Shown one piece after another: positions 9,920-19,748 of a DNA stretch of 64,000 bases. The stretch comes from Sphingomonas anseongensis (GTDB lineage Bacteria; Pseudomonadota; Alphaproteobacteria; Sphingomonadales; Sphingomonadaceae). Location: assembly GCF_023516495.1 (NCBI RefSeq), contig NZ_JAMGBC010000001.1, positions 868,001 to 932,000 of the forward strand. The letters are read 5' to 3'. How positions within the stretch are numbered: position 1 is the first letter of the stretch; every line of letters begins with the position of its first letter. Under the pieces are notes generated by a model that saw only the letters and a list, made by a program, of their open reading frames with translations, did no database searches and was not told the DNA's origin. The position numbers were made by a program, and so were the translations under genes.

Positions 9920-10918
9920 ATGGACTTTAAGAAAATCGTGCTTCTGGTCGGAGCACTCATGGTTGCGGCCGTAACCGCCATCATGGCCAAGAACATGTTT
10001 GCCGGGGCGAGCGCGCCGCAGGCGACTGCAGCGCAGGTTCCGCTTGGGCCCAAGGTCCTGGTCGCCAAGAAAGCGCTTCCGGTCGGCACCATCATCGACG
10101 CCACGAGCGTCGGTTTCGAGAACTGGCCGAAGGATTCGGTTCAGCCCAGCTTCTACCAGCAGGGCACTCCGGACTCGGACATCACGAAGCTGCTCGGTAC
10201 GGTCGTCCGCTACCCGGTTACCGCCGGCCAGCCCGTTACTCGCGGCTCGCTCGTCGGACCTGAAGACCGCGGCTTCCTCGCCGCTGCCCTCGGCCCGGGA
10301 ATGCGCGCAGTCACCGTCCCCGTGACCTCTTCGACGGGCCTCGCCGGCTTCGTCTTCCCGGGAGACCGCGTGGACCTGGTCCTGACCCAGGAGGTCAAGG
10401 GCTCCGGTGACGGCGACCCGCTGAAAGTTTCGGAGACGATCGTCCGCAACATCCGGGTGCTCGCCACCGATCAGCGCTACACCGACAAGGACGAGGACGG
10501 CAAAACCGTCATCAAGACCGCGTCGAACGTGACCCTCGAGGCAACTCCGAGGATCGCCGAGAAGGTTGCGGTCGCCCAGAGCATGGGCACCCTGTCACTG
10601 TCGCTCCGTTCGATCGGAGACCAGACGTCGGAGCTGGAGCGTGCGGTTGCGTCGGGAGACGTCAAGGTCCCGCAGGGCACCAGCCCGGACCAGGAGCGCC
10701 AGCTTCTTTCGGCCTTCGCCAACCGTCCAATGGACAACAATACGACCTTCACGACCGGTGGTGACGTGTCGCGCTTCCAGCGCCGCACGGTCCCGACGGC
10801 CGCTCCTTCCGCTTCGGCTTCGGCCGGACAGGGTGGCGCAGCCGGTGTCGGAAGCGGTCCGGCCGTGCGCGTCGCTCGCGGCAATGATGTCATCGTCGTC
10901 CCCGTGGGAGCTCGCTAA
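9920..10918 (+). CDS. cpaB: Flp pilus assembly protein CpaB (RcpC)
   Basis: 332 residues with one N-terminal membrane helix (IVLLVGALMVAAVTAIMA), then a SAF domain (PKVLVAKKALPVGTIIDATS...) and the CpaB/RcpC C-terminal domain (MRAVTVPVTSSTGLAGFVFPGDRVDL). CpaB acts in the periplasm with the secretin. The C-terminus is Ser/Ala/Gly-rich and then ends VARGNDVIVVPVGAR. GGGGAGG precedes ATG 9920. Its stop overlaps cpaC (TAATG). Confidence 0.94.
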   Translation: MDFKKIVLLVGALMVAAVTAIMAKNMFAGASAPQATAAQVPLGPKVLVAKKALPVGTIIDATSVGFENWPKDSVQPSFYQQGTPDSDITKLLGTVVRYPVTAGQPVTRGSLVGPEDRGFLAAALGPGMRAVTVPVTSSTGLAGFVFPGDRVDLVLTQEVKGSGDGDPLKVSETIVRNIRVLATDQRYTDKDEDGKTVIKTASNVTLEATPRIAEKVAVAQSMGTLSLSLRSIGDQTSELERAVASGDVKVPQGTSPDQERQLLSAFANRPMDNNTTFTTGGDVSRFQRRTVPTAAPSASASAGQGGAAGVGSGPAVRVARGNDVIVVPVGAR

Positions 10919-12393
10919 TGACCACTCGACACATCCTTCGTCGCGCCCGGCTCGGGACTGCGGTCGCACTAGTTGCGATCGCCGCCCCCGCGGCCCTGAC
11001 GATGGCCGCTCCGGCGGCCGCTCAATCGGCCTCCAGCTACAAGCCGACCCGGGAGCTCCAGCTCTCCATCGGTGAGGGCCAGATGATCTCGCTCCCGAAG
11101 AGCGTGACCAGCGTGTGGACGTCCAACCCCAAAGTTGCCGACGTCTATGTAAACTCGCCGCGTCAGATCAACATCTTCGGCAAGGAATTCGGCGAGGCCA
11201 CCATCATCGCGACCGGCGCCAACGGCAGCGTCGTTTACGGCGCGCAGGTCCGGGTGAGCCAGAACCTTCCGTCGATCAACGAACTCATGCGTGCGGCGAT
11301 GCCGAATGCAGACGTTCGGGTGATGACGGTCGGTCAGACGGCCATCCTGAACGGCACCGTCGCGTCGCCTGAGGATCTCGCCTTCGCGGAGCAGCTTGCA
11401 ACCCGGGAGCTCAATCCCGGCGTCGATTTCTCGCAGGCCGGCGCGATGTGCAAGATCTGCGTCATCAACCGCCTTCACACTGCGACTCCGCTTCAGGTGA
11501 CCCTGAAGGTGCGCATCGCCGAGGTCAGCCGCGACCTGCTCAAGCAGATCGGCGTCAATCTCCTCAGCACCGATGCCACCAGCGGCTTCCAGTTCGGCAT
11601 CGGCCAGGGCTCCCCCGGCGCCACGTCCGGCGCGGGCAGCGTGTTCAAGGTCAACCCGCTGACGGTCGGCACGTCGCTCGGCGCCGCCGGCAAGTTGTTC
11701 GGCCTGAACCTGGCCGGAGCGCTCGACCTGGCGGAGACCGACGGTCTCGTGACCACGCTCGCGGAGCCGAACCTGACCGCCCTTTCGGGTGAGACGGCCA
11801 GCTTCCTAGCGGGCGGCGAGTTCCCGATCCCTGTGACCCAGGGCAACGGCGGCGCGGTCACGATCGAGTTCAAGCAGTACGGCGTTTCGCTCGCCTTCAC
11901 TCCGATCGTCCTTGCAGACGGCCGCATCTCGATGCGCGTCCGTCCCGAGGTCAGCGAGCTGAGCGAAGCGGGTTCGGTCAAACTAGGCGACTTCACGGTC
12001 CCGGCCCTGACGACCCGCCGTGCGGAGACCACGGTCGAGCTCGGATCCGGGCAGAGCTTCATGCTCGCCGGGCTGCTTCAGAACCGCAACTCCAACAGCA
12101 TCAACAAGGCTCCGGTCCTCGGCGATCTGCCGATCCTCGGCGCCCTGTTCCGCTCGACCAAGTACCGGCGCCAGGAGACGGAGCTGGTCATCGTCGTGAC
12201 CCCGTACCTGGTCCGGCCGGTGAGCGGGCATATCGCACTTCCGAGCGACGGCTTCCGCGCTCCGACCGCAGCCCAGCAGTTCTGGGAAGGTCAGAGCTAC
12301 ACCGGCGTCAGTGGTGCTCCGGTCGTTCCTAGTCCGGGGCCGGCCATCGGCGGCACTGCCGTCACGACGGCCGCTCCAGGCTTCAAGCTGTGA
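10918..12393 (+). CDS. cpaC: Tad pilus outer-membrane secretin CpaC (RcpA)
   Basis: 491 residues with a signal peptide ending near AAPAAAQS, an N-terminal pilus/BON-like domain (IGEGQMISLPKSVTSVWTSNP) and a C-terminal secretin domain ending in ETELVIVVTPYLVRPV. Forms the ring through which the Flp pilus crosses the outer membrane. The secretin core has TRRAETTVELGSGQSFMLAGL, typical of the type II/III secretin family. A C-x2-C pair (MCKICVINR) lies near residue 180, slightly unusual. Confidence 0.95.
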   Translation: MTTRHILRRARLGTAVALVAIAAPAALTMAAPAAAQSASSYKPTRELQLSIGEGQMISLPKSVTSVWTSNPKVADVYVNSPRQINIFGKEFGEATIIATGANGSVVYGAQVRVSQNLPSINELMRAAMPNADVRVMTVGQTAILNGTVASPEDLAFAEQLATRELNPGVDFSQAGAMCKICVINRLHTATPLQVTLKVRIAEVSRDLLKQIGVNLLSTDATSGFQFGIGQGSPGATSGAGSVFKVNPLTVGTSLGAAGKLFGLNLAGALDLAETDGLVTTLAEPNLTALSGETASFLAGGEFPIPVTQGNGGAVTIEFKQYGVSLAFTPIVLADGRISMRVRPEVSELSEAGSVKLGDFTVPALTTRRAETTVELGSGQSFMLAGLLQNRNSNSINKAPVLGDLPILGALFRSTKYRRQETELVIVVTPYLVRPVSGHIALPSDGFRAPTAAQQFWEGQSYTGVSGAPVVPSPGPAIGGTAVTTAAPGFKL

Positions 12394-12419
12394 TCCGGGC
12401 GAAGGGAAAGGATAGAAAC

Positions 12420-13055
12420 ATGTTCAGGAAACTTCTCCCAGCCCTGCTCGCCTCCGCGGTTGCCGGCTGCATGACTCCCGGCGCACCGCTTGCGGATCGC
12501 GGCGTGGAATCGGTGAACCAGCCGGTGCTTACCCAGTCCAGCTTCGTGGTGGACATGGCGGCGCCCGGTGGAGTCCTTCCGCCCTCGGAAGTGACTCGTC
12601 TCGACTCCTGGTTCCAGAGCCTCGGCCTTGGCTACGGCGACTCCATCTACGTCGACGGCGCCTATTCGGACACGGCCCGCGCGCAGGTGGCGGACGTCGC
12701 CGGCAAGTACGGCATGATGGTCCTTCCGGCAGCGCCGGTGACCGCCGGCATGGTTCCCGAAGGAACTGTCCGGGTCGTCGTGAGCCGCACTCGCGCCGAA
12801 GTTGCCGGCTGCCCGAACTGGACCGTTCCGTCGCAGCCCAATTTCGAGAACCGCAGCATGTCCAACTACGGCTGCGCGGTTAACTCGAACTTGGCAGCGA
12901 TGGTGGCCGATCCGCGCGACCTCTTCCATGGTCGCGAGGGCACTGGCGTCGGCGATGCAGACACTGCCGCCAAGGCCGTCGATTTCTACCGCAGGTCAGC
13001 GCCGACGGGCAAAGAAGGCCTGAAGGACATGAGCACGAAGAAGGATAAGCAGTAA
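12420..13055 (+). CDS. cpaD: CpaD-family pilus assembly lipoprotein
   Basis: 211 residues; MFRKLLPALLASAVAGCMTPG is a lipoprotein signal. The C-terminal half carries CPNWTVPSQPNFENRSMSNYGCAVNSNLAAMVADPRDLF, the signature of CpaD (N-terminal domain VYVDGAYSD..., C-terminal NPNWS-like box). CpaD is the pilotin-like partner of the secretin. ATG 12420 has GAAAGGA eight bases upstream; the in-frame 12390 start overlaps cpaC and lacks a site. The stop overlaps cpaE (TAATG). Confidence 0.92.
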   Translation: MFRKLLPALLASAVAGCMTPGAPLADRGVESVNQPVLTQSSFVVDMAAPGGVLPPSEVTRLDSWFQSLGLGYGDSIYVDGAYSDTARAQVADVAGKYGMMVLPAAPVTAGMVPEGTVRVVVSRTRAEVAGCPNWTVPSQPNFENRSMSNYGCAVNSNLAAMVADPRDLFHGREGTGVGDADTAAKAVDFYRRSAPTGKEGLKDMSTKKDKQ

Positions 13056-14326
13056 TGAACGCTCCGTTCCAGGCGCGCGCTGGGCTGCGCGACCCATTCA
13101 CGGCCTTCGTTTGTGACGACGCCACCGCCGACATGCTTCGGCCGGTTGCGGTCGAGCACGGCTGGAGTCCCGAGAAGGTCAACAAGGGCGGGCTTCGCAA
13201 CGCCGTCCAGTCGCTGTCGGTCTCGGCCAGCCCGAACATCCTGTTCGTGGACCTGTCGGAATCAGCCGACCCGCTCAATGACATCAACGGCCTCGCCGAA
13301 GTCTGCGAGCCTGGAACGATCGTCATTGCGGCCGGCCAGGTGAACGACGTCCGGCTGTACCGCGACCTCGTCGCCAGCGGCATCCACGACTATCTGCTGA
13401 AGCCCTTCACGGTCGACCAGCTGCGCGACAGCTTCGCTCATGCGCAGATGATCCTGTCCGGCCCCCGCGGAGACACGCAGGTCGACAAGCCGCACGTGAT
13501 GGCGGCAGTGATCGGCGTTCGCGGCGGTGTCGGAGCTTCAACGATCGCCACGTCGCTCGCATGGCTGCTCGGCGAGCGCGCTCACCGCTCCACCTCGCTG
13601 CTGGACCTCGACGTCCACTTCGGAACCGGTGCTCTCGCGCTCGACCTGGAGCCGGGCCGCGGCCTTACCGACGCGATCGAGAATCCCAGCCGTATCGACG
13701 GGCTGTTCATCGAGCGGGCGATGGTCCGCGCGAATGAGCGGCTGTCAGTCCTTTCGGCCGAGGCCCCGATCCACCAGCCGCTGATCACCGACGGAAGCGC
13801 CTTCTTCCAGCTTCAGGAAGAGATGCGCAACGCGTTCGAATCGACGGTCATGGACCTTCCGCGGCAGATGCTGATCCAGCACCCGCACCTTGTCCACGAC
13901 GCTCACGTCGCGGTCGTCGTTGCCGAGCTGACGCTTGCGGCCACCCGCGACGCCATCCGGATCCTCGCATGGCTGAAGTCGAACGCCCCGCAGACGAAGG
14001 TGATCGTTGTCGCGAACAACGTCCCGAGCGGTGGCGCTCTCGAGATCAGCCGCAAGGACTTCGAGCAGTCGATCGAGCGTTCGGTCGACGTCGTCTTCCC
14101 GGTCGATTCCAAGCTCGCGGCCCAGTCCGCAAAGCTCGGCAAGCCGCTCGCCGAAATCGCCAGCGGCAAGCTGACCGCGCCGTTCAACTCGCTCCTCAAC
14201 ATGGTGCTTAGCCATGCGACCGAGGAAGGTTCGAACGCTGCCGGCGACGCCGCCACCACCGGTTCGAAGTCCATCGTGGACAATCTGAAGTCGATGCTCG
14301 CCAAGCCCAAGGCAAAGGCAGCTTGA
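13055..14326 (+). CDS. cpaE: Pilus localisation ATPase-like protein CpaE (TadZ)
   Basis: 423 residues: an N-terminal atypical receiver domain (FVCDDATADMLRPVAVEHG... to LLKPFTVDQLRDSF), then a MinD/ParA-type P-loop domain (AAVIGVRGGVGASTIATSLAWLL). In the P-loop the usual GK(T/S) lysine is replaced by alanine (GVGAST), which is common in CpaE/TadZ proteins and suggests weak or no ATP hydrolysis. Positions the Tad machine at the pole. In most Tad clusters cpaF follows next; here it does not. Confidence 0.94.
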   Translation: MNAPFQARAGLRDPFTAFVCDDATADMLRPVAVEHGWSPEKVNKGGLRNAVQSLSVSASPNILFVDLSESADPLNDINGLAEVCEPGTIVIAAGQVNDVRLYRDLVASGIHDYLLKPFTVDQLRDSFAHAQMILSGPRGDTQVDKPHVMAAVIGVRGGVGASTIATSLAWLLGERAHRSTSLLDLDVHFGTGALALDLEPGRGLTDAIENPSRIDGLFIERAMVRANERLSVLSAEAPIHQPLITDGSAFFQLQEEMRNAFESTVMDLPRQMLIQHPHLVHDAHVAVVVAELTLAATRDAIRILAWLKSNAPQTKVIVVANNVPSGGALEISRKDFEQSIERSVDVVFPVDSKLAAQSAKLGKPLAEIASGKLTAPFNSLLNMVLSHATEEGSNAAGDAATTGSKSIVDNLKSMLAKPKAKAA

Positions 14327-14382
14327 GGGTGCGGCTCGCGCGGTCAACCGGCTGCGCTTGCCTGGAAGGAATGGAATAGCCG

Positions 14383-15351
14383 ATGCTTTTCTATCTGATC
14401 CTCGCCATCGGCGGAACGGGCACGCTCTGGCTGCTCGCCAAGATCTTTGGCGCGCCTTCGGCGTCGAAGTCGCTCAAGCGCCGCATGGAGCTTGTTAAGG
14501 AGCGTCATGCCGAGGGCGTGACTGCTGCCGCGCAGGCGCAGATCCGAAAGCTGATGGCCGCTCGGTCGAGCCGCTTCGAAGGCTTCGCCTCCACGATCAT
14601 TCCGCGCCCCGCACTGCTGCGCAAGCGGCTGGAGATGACCGGCCGCCAGATCTCGCTCGGCAAATATGCGTCTTATTCGTTCGGCCTCGGTGTAGCTGTA
14701 CTGGCGCTGCTGATGTTCCGCGGGGCGCCGTTCTTCCTCGCTTTCTTCGTCGGCATGTTCGTCGGCGTGGGCATTCCCCATTTCGTCATCGGCAAGATGA
14801 TCAAGCGGCGGATCGCGAAGTTCAATTCCAACTTCCCTGACGCGATCGAGCTGATGGTCCGCGGCCTTCGGTCGGGCCTCCCGATCAGCGAGACTCTCGG
14901 CGTTGTCGCCACGGAAGTTCCCGGCCCGGTGGGAATCGAGTTCCGCACCGTGTCTGATAAAATGCGTATCGGACGGACGATGGAAGCGGCCCTGCAGGAT
15001 ACTGCCGACCGCCTCGGAACGCCCGAATTCCAGTTCTTCGTGATCACCTTGGCGATCCAGCGGGAGACCGGCGGCAACCTCGCAGAGACCCTGTCGAACC
15101 TGGCGGACGTGCTTCGCAAGCGCGCCCAGATGAAGCTGAAGATCCGCGCCATGAGCTCGGAATCCAAAGCTTCCGCCTACATCGTCGGCTCGCTTCCATT
15201 CGTGGTGTTCACGCTCGTGTGGATGATCAACCCGACCTACATGGGCCACTTCTTCACCGACCAGCGGCTGACCGTCGCCGGTCTGGGCGGCCTTATCTGG
15301 ATGAGCATCGGCGGGTTCATCATGGCCAAGATGGTCAACTTCGAGATCTAG
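14383..15351 (+). CDS. tadB: Tad pilus inner-membrane platform protein TadB
   Basis: 322 residues with an N-terminal membrane helix, a cytosolic part and a type II secretion F domain (FPDAIELMVRGLRSGLPISETLGVVATEVPGPVG...), ending with two membrane helices. It should form the platform that the ATPase CpaF acts on. Only 56 bases separate it from cpaE, with no room for cpaF. GGAAGGAATGG precedes ATG 14383. Confidence 0.94.
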   Translation: MLFYLILAIGGTGTLWLLAKIFGAPSASKSLKRRMELVKERHAEGVTAAAQAQIRKLMAARSSRFEGFASTIIPRPALLRKRLEMTGRQISLGKYASYSFGLGVAVLALLMFRGAPFFLAFFVGMFVGVGIPHFVIGKMIKRRIAKFNSNFPDAIELMVRGLRSGLPISETLGVVATEVPGPVGIEFRTVSDKMRIGRTMEAALQDTADRLGTPEFQFFVITLAIQRETGGNLAETLSNLADVLRKRAQMKLKIRAMSSESKASAYIVGSLPFVVFTLVWMINPTYMGHFFTDQRLTVAGLGGLIWMSIGGFIMAKMVNFEI

Positions 15352-15364
15352 GGGCGAACCAGGC

Positions 15365-16354
15365 ATGCAAGCAGCTCACCCCACCCTCCTCGGCGTCGAC
15401 GTCATCTGGGTCGCAACGCTCCTCAGCGGAGTCGCGACCCTGGCCGTCATCATGGCAATTTACGCGGCGACGACGGTCAAGGATCCGATGGCCCGGCGAG
15501 TCCGCGCGCTCAACGAGCGCCGCGAGCAGCTGAAGGCCGGCATCGTTGCGTCGACCAACAAGCGCAAGAAACTGACCAACCGCAACCAGGCGACCGACCG
15601 GGTTCGGGCGATCCTGAGCAAGTTCAAGATGCTCCAGGACGACCAGCTACAGAAGACGCAGCAGCGCCTGATGCAGGCCGGCATCCGCAACAAGGACCTG
15701 GCCTTCTTCATCATCTTCGCTCGCTTCGTCCTTCCGGTCGTGTTCGGGATTGCGGCGATCGTGCTCATCTACATCGTCGACTTCTGGCCGAACTGGGGCG
15801 GCGTACGGCGCTACGGAACCGTCGCCGGACTTCTGGTGGCCAGCTACAAGGCGCCCGACATCTGGCTGAAGAACAAGGTCACCAAGCGCAGCCACGCGAT
15901 CCGCAAGGGACTTCCCGACGCGCTCGACCTCCTGGTCATCTGCGCGGAGGCCGGCCTCACGGTCGACGCCGCTTTCGGCCGGGTCGCCAGGGAATTGGGC
16001 AAGGCCTATCCGGAGCTCGGCGACGAATTCGGCCTGACCGCGATCGAGCTCGGCTTCCTCAACGAGCGCCGCCAGGCGTTCGAGAACCTCGCCCAGCGAG
16101 TCGATCTCGAGGCCGTCCGGGGCGTCGTCACGACGATGATCCAGACCGAGAAATACGGCACTCCGCTGGCCTCGGCCCTGCGGGTTCTCTCGGCCGAGTT
16201 CCGCAACGAGCGAATGATGCGCGCCGAGGAAAAGGCCGCGCGGCTTCCGGCGATCATGACCGTGCCGCTCATCCTGTTCATCCTGCCGACGCTGTTCGTC
16301 GTCATCCTCGGCCCGGCAGCCTGCTCGATCAGCGACAACTTCCTCAACCGCTAG
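15365..16354 (+). CDS. tadC: Tad pilus inner-membrane platform protein TadC
   Basis: 329 residues, second platform protein paired with TadB. The F domain is visible as LPDALDLLVICAEAGLTVDAAFGRVARELG..., followed by LPAIMTVPLILFILPTLFVVILGPAAC. Thirteen bases after tadB, so it is cotranscribed. Last gene of the cluster; the pseudopilin genes (tadE/F/G), tadD and flp are not seen here. Confidence 0.94.
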   Translation: MQAAHPTLLGVDVIWVATLLSGVATLAVIMAIYAATTVKDPMARRVRALNERREQLKAGIVASTNKRKKLTNRNQATDRVRAILSKFKMLQDDQLQKTQQRLMQAGIRNKDLAFFIIFARFVLPVVFGIAAIVLIYIVDFWPNWGGVRRYGTVAGLLVASYKAPDIWLKNKVTKRSHAIRKGLPDALDLLVICAEAGLTVDAAFGRVARELGKAYPELGDEFGLTAIELGFLNERRQAFENLAQRVDLEAVRGVVTTMIQTEKYGTPLASALRVLSAEFRNERMMRAEEKAARLPAIMTVPLILFILPTLFVVILGPAACSISDNFLNR

Positions 16355-16428
16355 GCCGGTTGCGGCACCGGAACGGATTGCCCGCTTCTGCGCTTAATCC
16401 CGCGTAACCCTCAAAGAGAGGACGCGAG

Positions 16429-16710
16429 ATGGTAGCCTTTACGTCGGACCAATGGGTGATCCTTGCACTCGTATTCGTGCTGGGTTTCCTCGTCGGCGCG
16501 TTCCTGCTCGCGGGCAGCGGCCGCAAGTGGAAGCATCGCTACCGCAACGAGGTGCGCGAGCGCGAGGAGCTCGAAGCCCGCCACACCGAGCGCGAGCGCG
16601 AATGGGACGACCGCGAAAAGGAATGGCGCGAGCGCGACAGCCTTCGGGGCGCCGCGATCAAGGAGCGCGACCGCGACGGCGACGGCGTTCCCGACCGGAC
16701 CGAGTATTAG
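16429..16710 (+). CDS. Small membrane-anchored charged protein with a C-terminal calcium-loop-like motif
   Basis: 93 residues from ATG 16429, with GAGAGGA just upstream. One membrane helix (WVILALVFVLGFLVGAFLLAGS) is followed by a very charged helix rich in Glu/Arg (EVREREELEARHTERERE...), likely a coiled coil. The last residues RDRDGDGVPDRTEY match a thrombospondin-type-3/EF-hand-like DxDxDG calcium loop. No known function; similar short proteins occur in sphingomonads. It follows the pilus cluster by 74 bases and converges on glyS with a four-base overlap. Confidence 0.75.
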   Translation: MVAFTSDQWVILALVFVLGFLVGAFLLAGSGRKWKHRYRNEVREREELEARHTEREREWDDREKEWRERDSLRGAAIKERDRDGDGVPDRTEY

Positions 16711-18767
16711 CCTTCGATGCGGCTAAAGTCCGCGACCCGGTGAACGGCGTCGCGGAAGCGCATAAGCAAATCCAACCTCCGCGCCCGCTTCGCCGGGTCG
16801 GCGTCGTTTACGGTCACATGATCGAAGAAAGAGTCGATTGGTGAGCGAAGGCTGGCCAGCGCTCCCATCGCCGCTGTGAAATCCTCTTTCTCGATCGCCT
16901 TGGTGGCATTTGGCTCGGCAGCGTCGAGCGCTTTGACCAGAGCGGCTTCCTCAGGCTCGAGCTCGGCGGACTTCACCGCACTCTTGCCGCCTTCCCACTT
17001 TTCCTTCTTCAGGATGTTGGCCGCCCGCTTGTAGGCGGTCAGGAGGTTCGTCCCCTCCCCCGTTTCCACGAAATCCTGGAGCGCCTTCACCCGCGCTAGC
17101 AGCCGCACCAGGTCGTCCTCGCCGCCGAGCGCGAACACCGCATCGATGAGGTCATGCCTGACCCCCGCCTCGCGCTGCTGCACCTTCAGGCGGTCGGCTA
17201 GGAATTCCAGGACCTCTGGCGCGGTGCGGTCGAGCTGGTGAGCCGCTTCCGAGCTCTTCGCCTGCCCCGCCCGATTGGCAAGCGCGCCCCGGATTGCCTG
17301 CGTGAGCCCCAGCCTCAGCCCCCCCGAGACGATGATCTCGATCGATCCGATGGCCGCGCGACGAAGGGCGAACGGGTCTTTCGACCCCGTCGGCTTCTGG
17401 CCGATTCCGAAGAAGGCGCAGATGGTGTCCAGCTTGTCCGCCAACGCCACAGCCGCGGAAATCGGCTCGGCGGGCGTGCCGTAATGATCGCGGATGGCGT
17501 CGGCCACGGCCTTTGGCTCGCCCTGCGCTTCGGCGAGGTAGCCGCCGATCACACCCTGGAGCTCGGGGAATTCGCCGACCATCCCGGTGACTAGGTCCGC
17601 CTTCGCAAGCCGCGCCGCGCGCTCGACCTGGTCGGGCTTTGCGCCCTTCACGATGCCCTGTTCGACAAGCCAACGGGCCAGCTTCGCCACCCGTTCGACC
17701 TTGTCCGCGATCGTCCCAAGCTTCTCGTGGAAGACGATTCCGCCCAGCTTTTTCGCCTGCTCCTCGAGCGGGACCTTGAGGTCCTGCTCCCAGAAGAAGC
17801 GGGCGTCGGACAGCCTTGCAGCGAGGACCCGGCGATTGCCTTCGACGATCGACTTGCCGCCATCGCTCGCATCGACATTGGCGACGCAAACGAATGCCGG
17901 CGCCAGGGCCCCTTCCTCGCCCGTGAAGGCGAAATATTTCTGGTTCGCCCGCATCGTCAGGACGATCACTTCGCGCGGAACGTCGAGATAATCGGCGTCG
18001 AAGTGGCCGAGCAAAGGCACCGGCCATTCGGTCAGTCCGGCATTCTCGATCACAAGCCCGCCGTCGACGATGAGGCTCAGGCTGTCCGCCTTGGCGGCTT
18101 CCTGCGCGCCTTCGCGGATGATGCGCTCACGCTCTTCGTGATCGACGATGACATGGCAGGCTTTCAGCTTTTCCGCATAGTCGCTCGGCCCGCCGATGGT
18201 GATCGGGCCCGGGTGATGGAAGCGGTGGCCATAGGTGGTCGCGCCCGACTGGATTCCGTCGATCTCGACCCCGACGATCTGCTCGCCCAGCATGGCGATT
18301 ATTCCATGGAGCGGACGGACCCAGCGCAGGCTTTCCGTGCTTTGCGACGCCGAGCCCCAACGCATGGATTTCGGCCAGGGAAAGTTGGCGACAATCCGCG
18401 CGACCATCGCTCCCAGCAGGTCGGCAGTCGGCTGACCCGTCGTTTCCATCTTGGCGAAATAGACCCCGTCGCGCTCCTCAAGCCGGTCCTTCGTCAGTCC
18501 CGTCTTGCGGAGGAATCCTTCGAGCGCCTGTGGAGGAGCGCTCGTTCGCGGCCCCTTGATCTCCTCGCTGCGAGCGTCAGTCTGCGCCGGAAGCCCGCGC
18601 GCAATCAGCGCCAGGCGACGAGGCGTTGAGAAAACGTCGATCGCCTCGCTCGACAGCCCCGCTTTGTCCAACTCCTCGGCGAACATGCGCGCGAGGTCGT
18701 TTCGCGCCCCCGCCTGCATCCGCGCCGGGATTTCCTCGCAGCGAAGCTCGAGCAGGAGGTCGGCCAT
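16707..18767 (-). CDS. glyS: Glycyl-tRNA synthetase beta subunit
   Basis: About 686 residues. MADLLLELRCEEIPARMQAGARNDLARM is the family start, and RWGSASQSTESLRWVRPLHGIIAML and a C-terminal DALR-type anticodon-binding domain (FFDHVTVNDADPAKRARRLDLL) follow. Needed with GlyQ for charging tRNA-Gly in the alpha2beta2 enzyme. ATG 18767 lies two bases after the glyQ stop, so the pair is coupled; the longer form from 18809 would overlap glyQ coding. Confidence 0.96.
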   Translation of the reverse strand: MADLLLELRCEEIPARMQAGARNDLARMFAEELDKAGLSSEAIDVFSTPRRLALIARGLPAQTDARSEEIKGPRTSAPPQALEGFLRKTGLTKDRLEERDGVYFAKMETTGQPTADLLGAMVARIVANFPWPKSMRWGSASQSTESLRWVRPLHGIIAMLGEQIVGVEIDGIQSGATTYGHRFHHPGPITIGGPSDYAEKLKACHVIVDHEERERIIREGAQEAAKADSLSLIVDGGLVIENAGLTEWPVPLLGHFDADYLDVPREVIVLTMRANQKYFAFTGEEGALAPAFVCVANVDASDGGKSIVEGNRRVLAARLSDARFFWEQDLKVPLEEQAKKLGGIVFHEKLGTIADKVERVAKLARWLVEQGIVKGAKPDQVERAARLAKADLVTGMVGEFPELQGVIGGYLAEAQGEPKAVADAIRDHYGTPAEPISAAVALADKLDTICAFFGIGQKPTGSKDPFALRRAAIGSIEIIVSGGLRLGLTQAIRGALANRAGQAKSSEAAHQLDRTAPEVLEFLADRLKVQQREAGVRHDLIDAVFALGGEDDLVRLLARVKALQDFVETGEGTNLLTAYKRAANILKKEKWEGGKSAVKSAELEPEEAALVKALDAAEPNATKAIEKEDFTAAMGALASLRSPIDSFFDHVTVNDADPAKRARRLDLLMRFRDAVHRVADFSRIEG

Positions 18768-18769
18768 GC

Positions 18770-19630
18770 TCACGCCGTCCATCCGTTCGCTTCCACCCAC
18801 GCCGCGCACGCGCCCTTAGCCAGGTCACGGACCCGGCCGATATAGGCCTGCCGCTCGGCGACCGAGATCACTCCCCGCGCCTGAAGCGTGTTGAAGATGT
18901 GGCTGGCCTTGATCGCCTGCTCATAAGCCGGGATCGGGAGCTTGGCGCTGAGCGCATTCTCGCACTCGGAAGCCGCCTTCTTGAACTGGTCGAACAGGAT
19001 CTCGGTGTTCGCCTGCTCGAAATTCCAGGCCGACAGTTCTTTCTCATTCTCCAGGAAGACGTCGCTGTACTTCACTCCGGCGCCGTTGAAATCTAGGTCG
19101 AAGACATTGTCGACGCCCTGGATGTACATCGCGAGGCGCTCCAGCCCGTAGGTCAGCTCGCCGGAAACGGGCTTGCAATCGAAGCCGCCGACCTGCTGGA
19201 AATAGGTGAACTGGGTCACCTCCATCCCGTCGCACCAGACTTCCCAGCCCAGGCCCCAGGCACCGAGCGTCGGGCTCTCCCAATCGTCCTCGACGAAGCG
19301 GATGTCGTGCTTGAGCGGATCGATCCCGATCTCGGTCAGGCTTCCGAGATACAGCTGCTGGAGATCCGGCGGGCTCGGCTTCAGGATCACCTGGTACTGG
19401 TAATAATGGCCGAGCCTGTTGGGGTTCTCGCCATAGCGGCCATCCGTCGGCCGCCGGCACGGCTGCACGAACGCCGCTTTCCAAGGGTCCGGTCCCAGCG
19501 CCCGAAGCACCGTCGCCGGGTGGAACGTCCCCGCCCCCATCTCCAGGTCGTACGGCTGCAGGAGGACGCAGCCGTGAGCGCCCCAGTATCGGTGAAGCGT
19601 GAGAATCAGGTCCTGGAAGCTAAGCGACAC
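18770..19630 (-). CDS. glyQ: Glycyl-tRNA synthetase alpha subunit
   Basis: Catalytic subunit of the heterotetrameric glycyl-tRNA synthetase. [35 protein letters not shown] and [30 protein letters not shown] are diagnostic. I prefer GTG 19630, which gives the usual N-terminus and has GGGG upstream. TTG 19675 would add 15 residues ([14 protein letters not shown]) with no ribosome binding site. About 286 residues. Confidence 0.95.
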   Translation of the reverse strand: MSLSFQDLILTLHRYWGAHGCVLLQPYDLEMGAGTFHPATVLRALGPDPWKAAFVQPCRRPTDGRYGENPNRLGHYYQYQVILKPSPPDLQQLYLGSLTEIGIDPLKHDIRFVEDDWESPTLGAWGLGWEVWCDGMEVTQFTYFQQVGGFDCKPVSGELTYGLERLAMYIQGVDNVFDLDFNGAGVKYSDVFLENEKELSAWNFEQANTEILFDQFKKAASECENALSAKLPIPAYEQAIKASHIFNTLQARGVISVAERQAYIGRVRDLAKGACAAWVEANGWTA

Positions 19631-19748
19631 TCGTTGCCCCGTCGTCGGTTTCGTGGGCTTTGGCCTATCGCTCAATAGCGGGCAAGTGGACGCTTGGGGG
19701 GCGGCTACCTACATCCCCTGTTCAACTTCACCCGGCAAAAGGCGCAGC

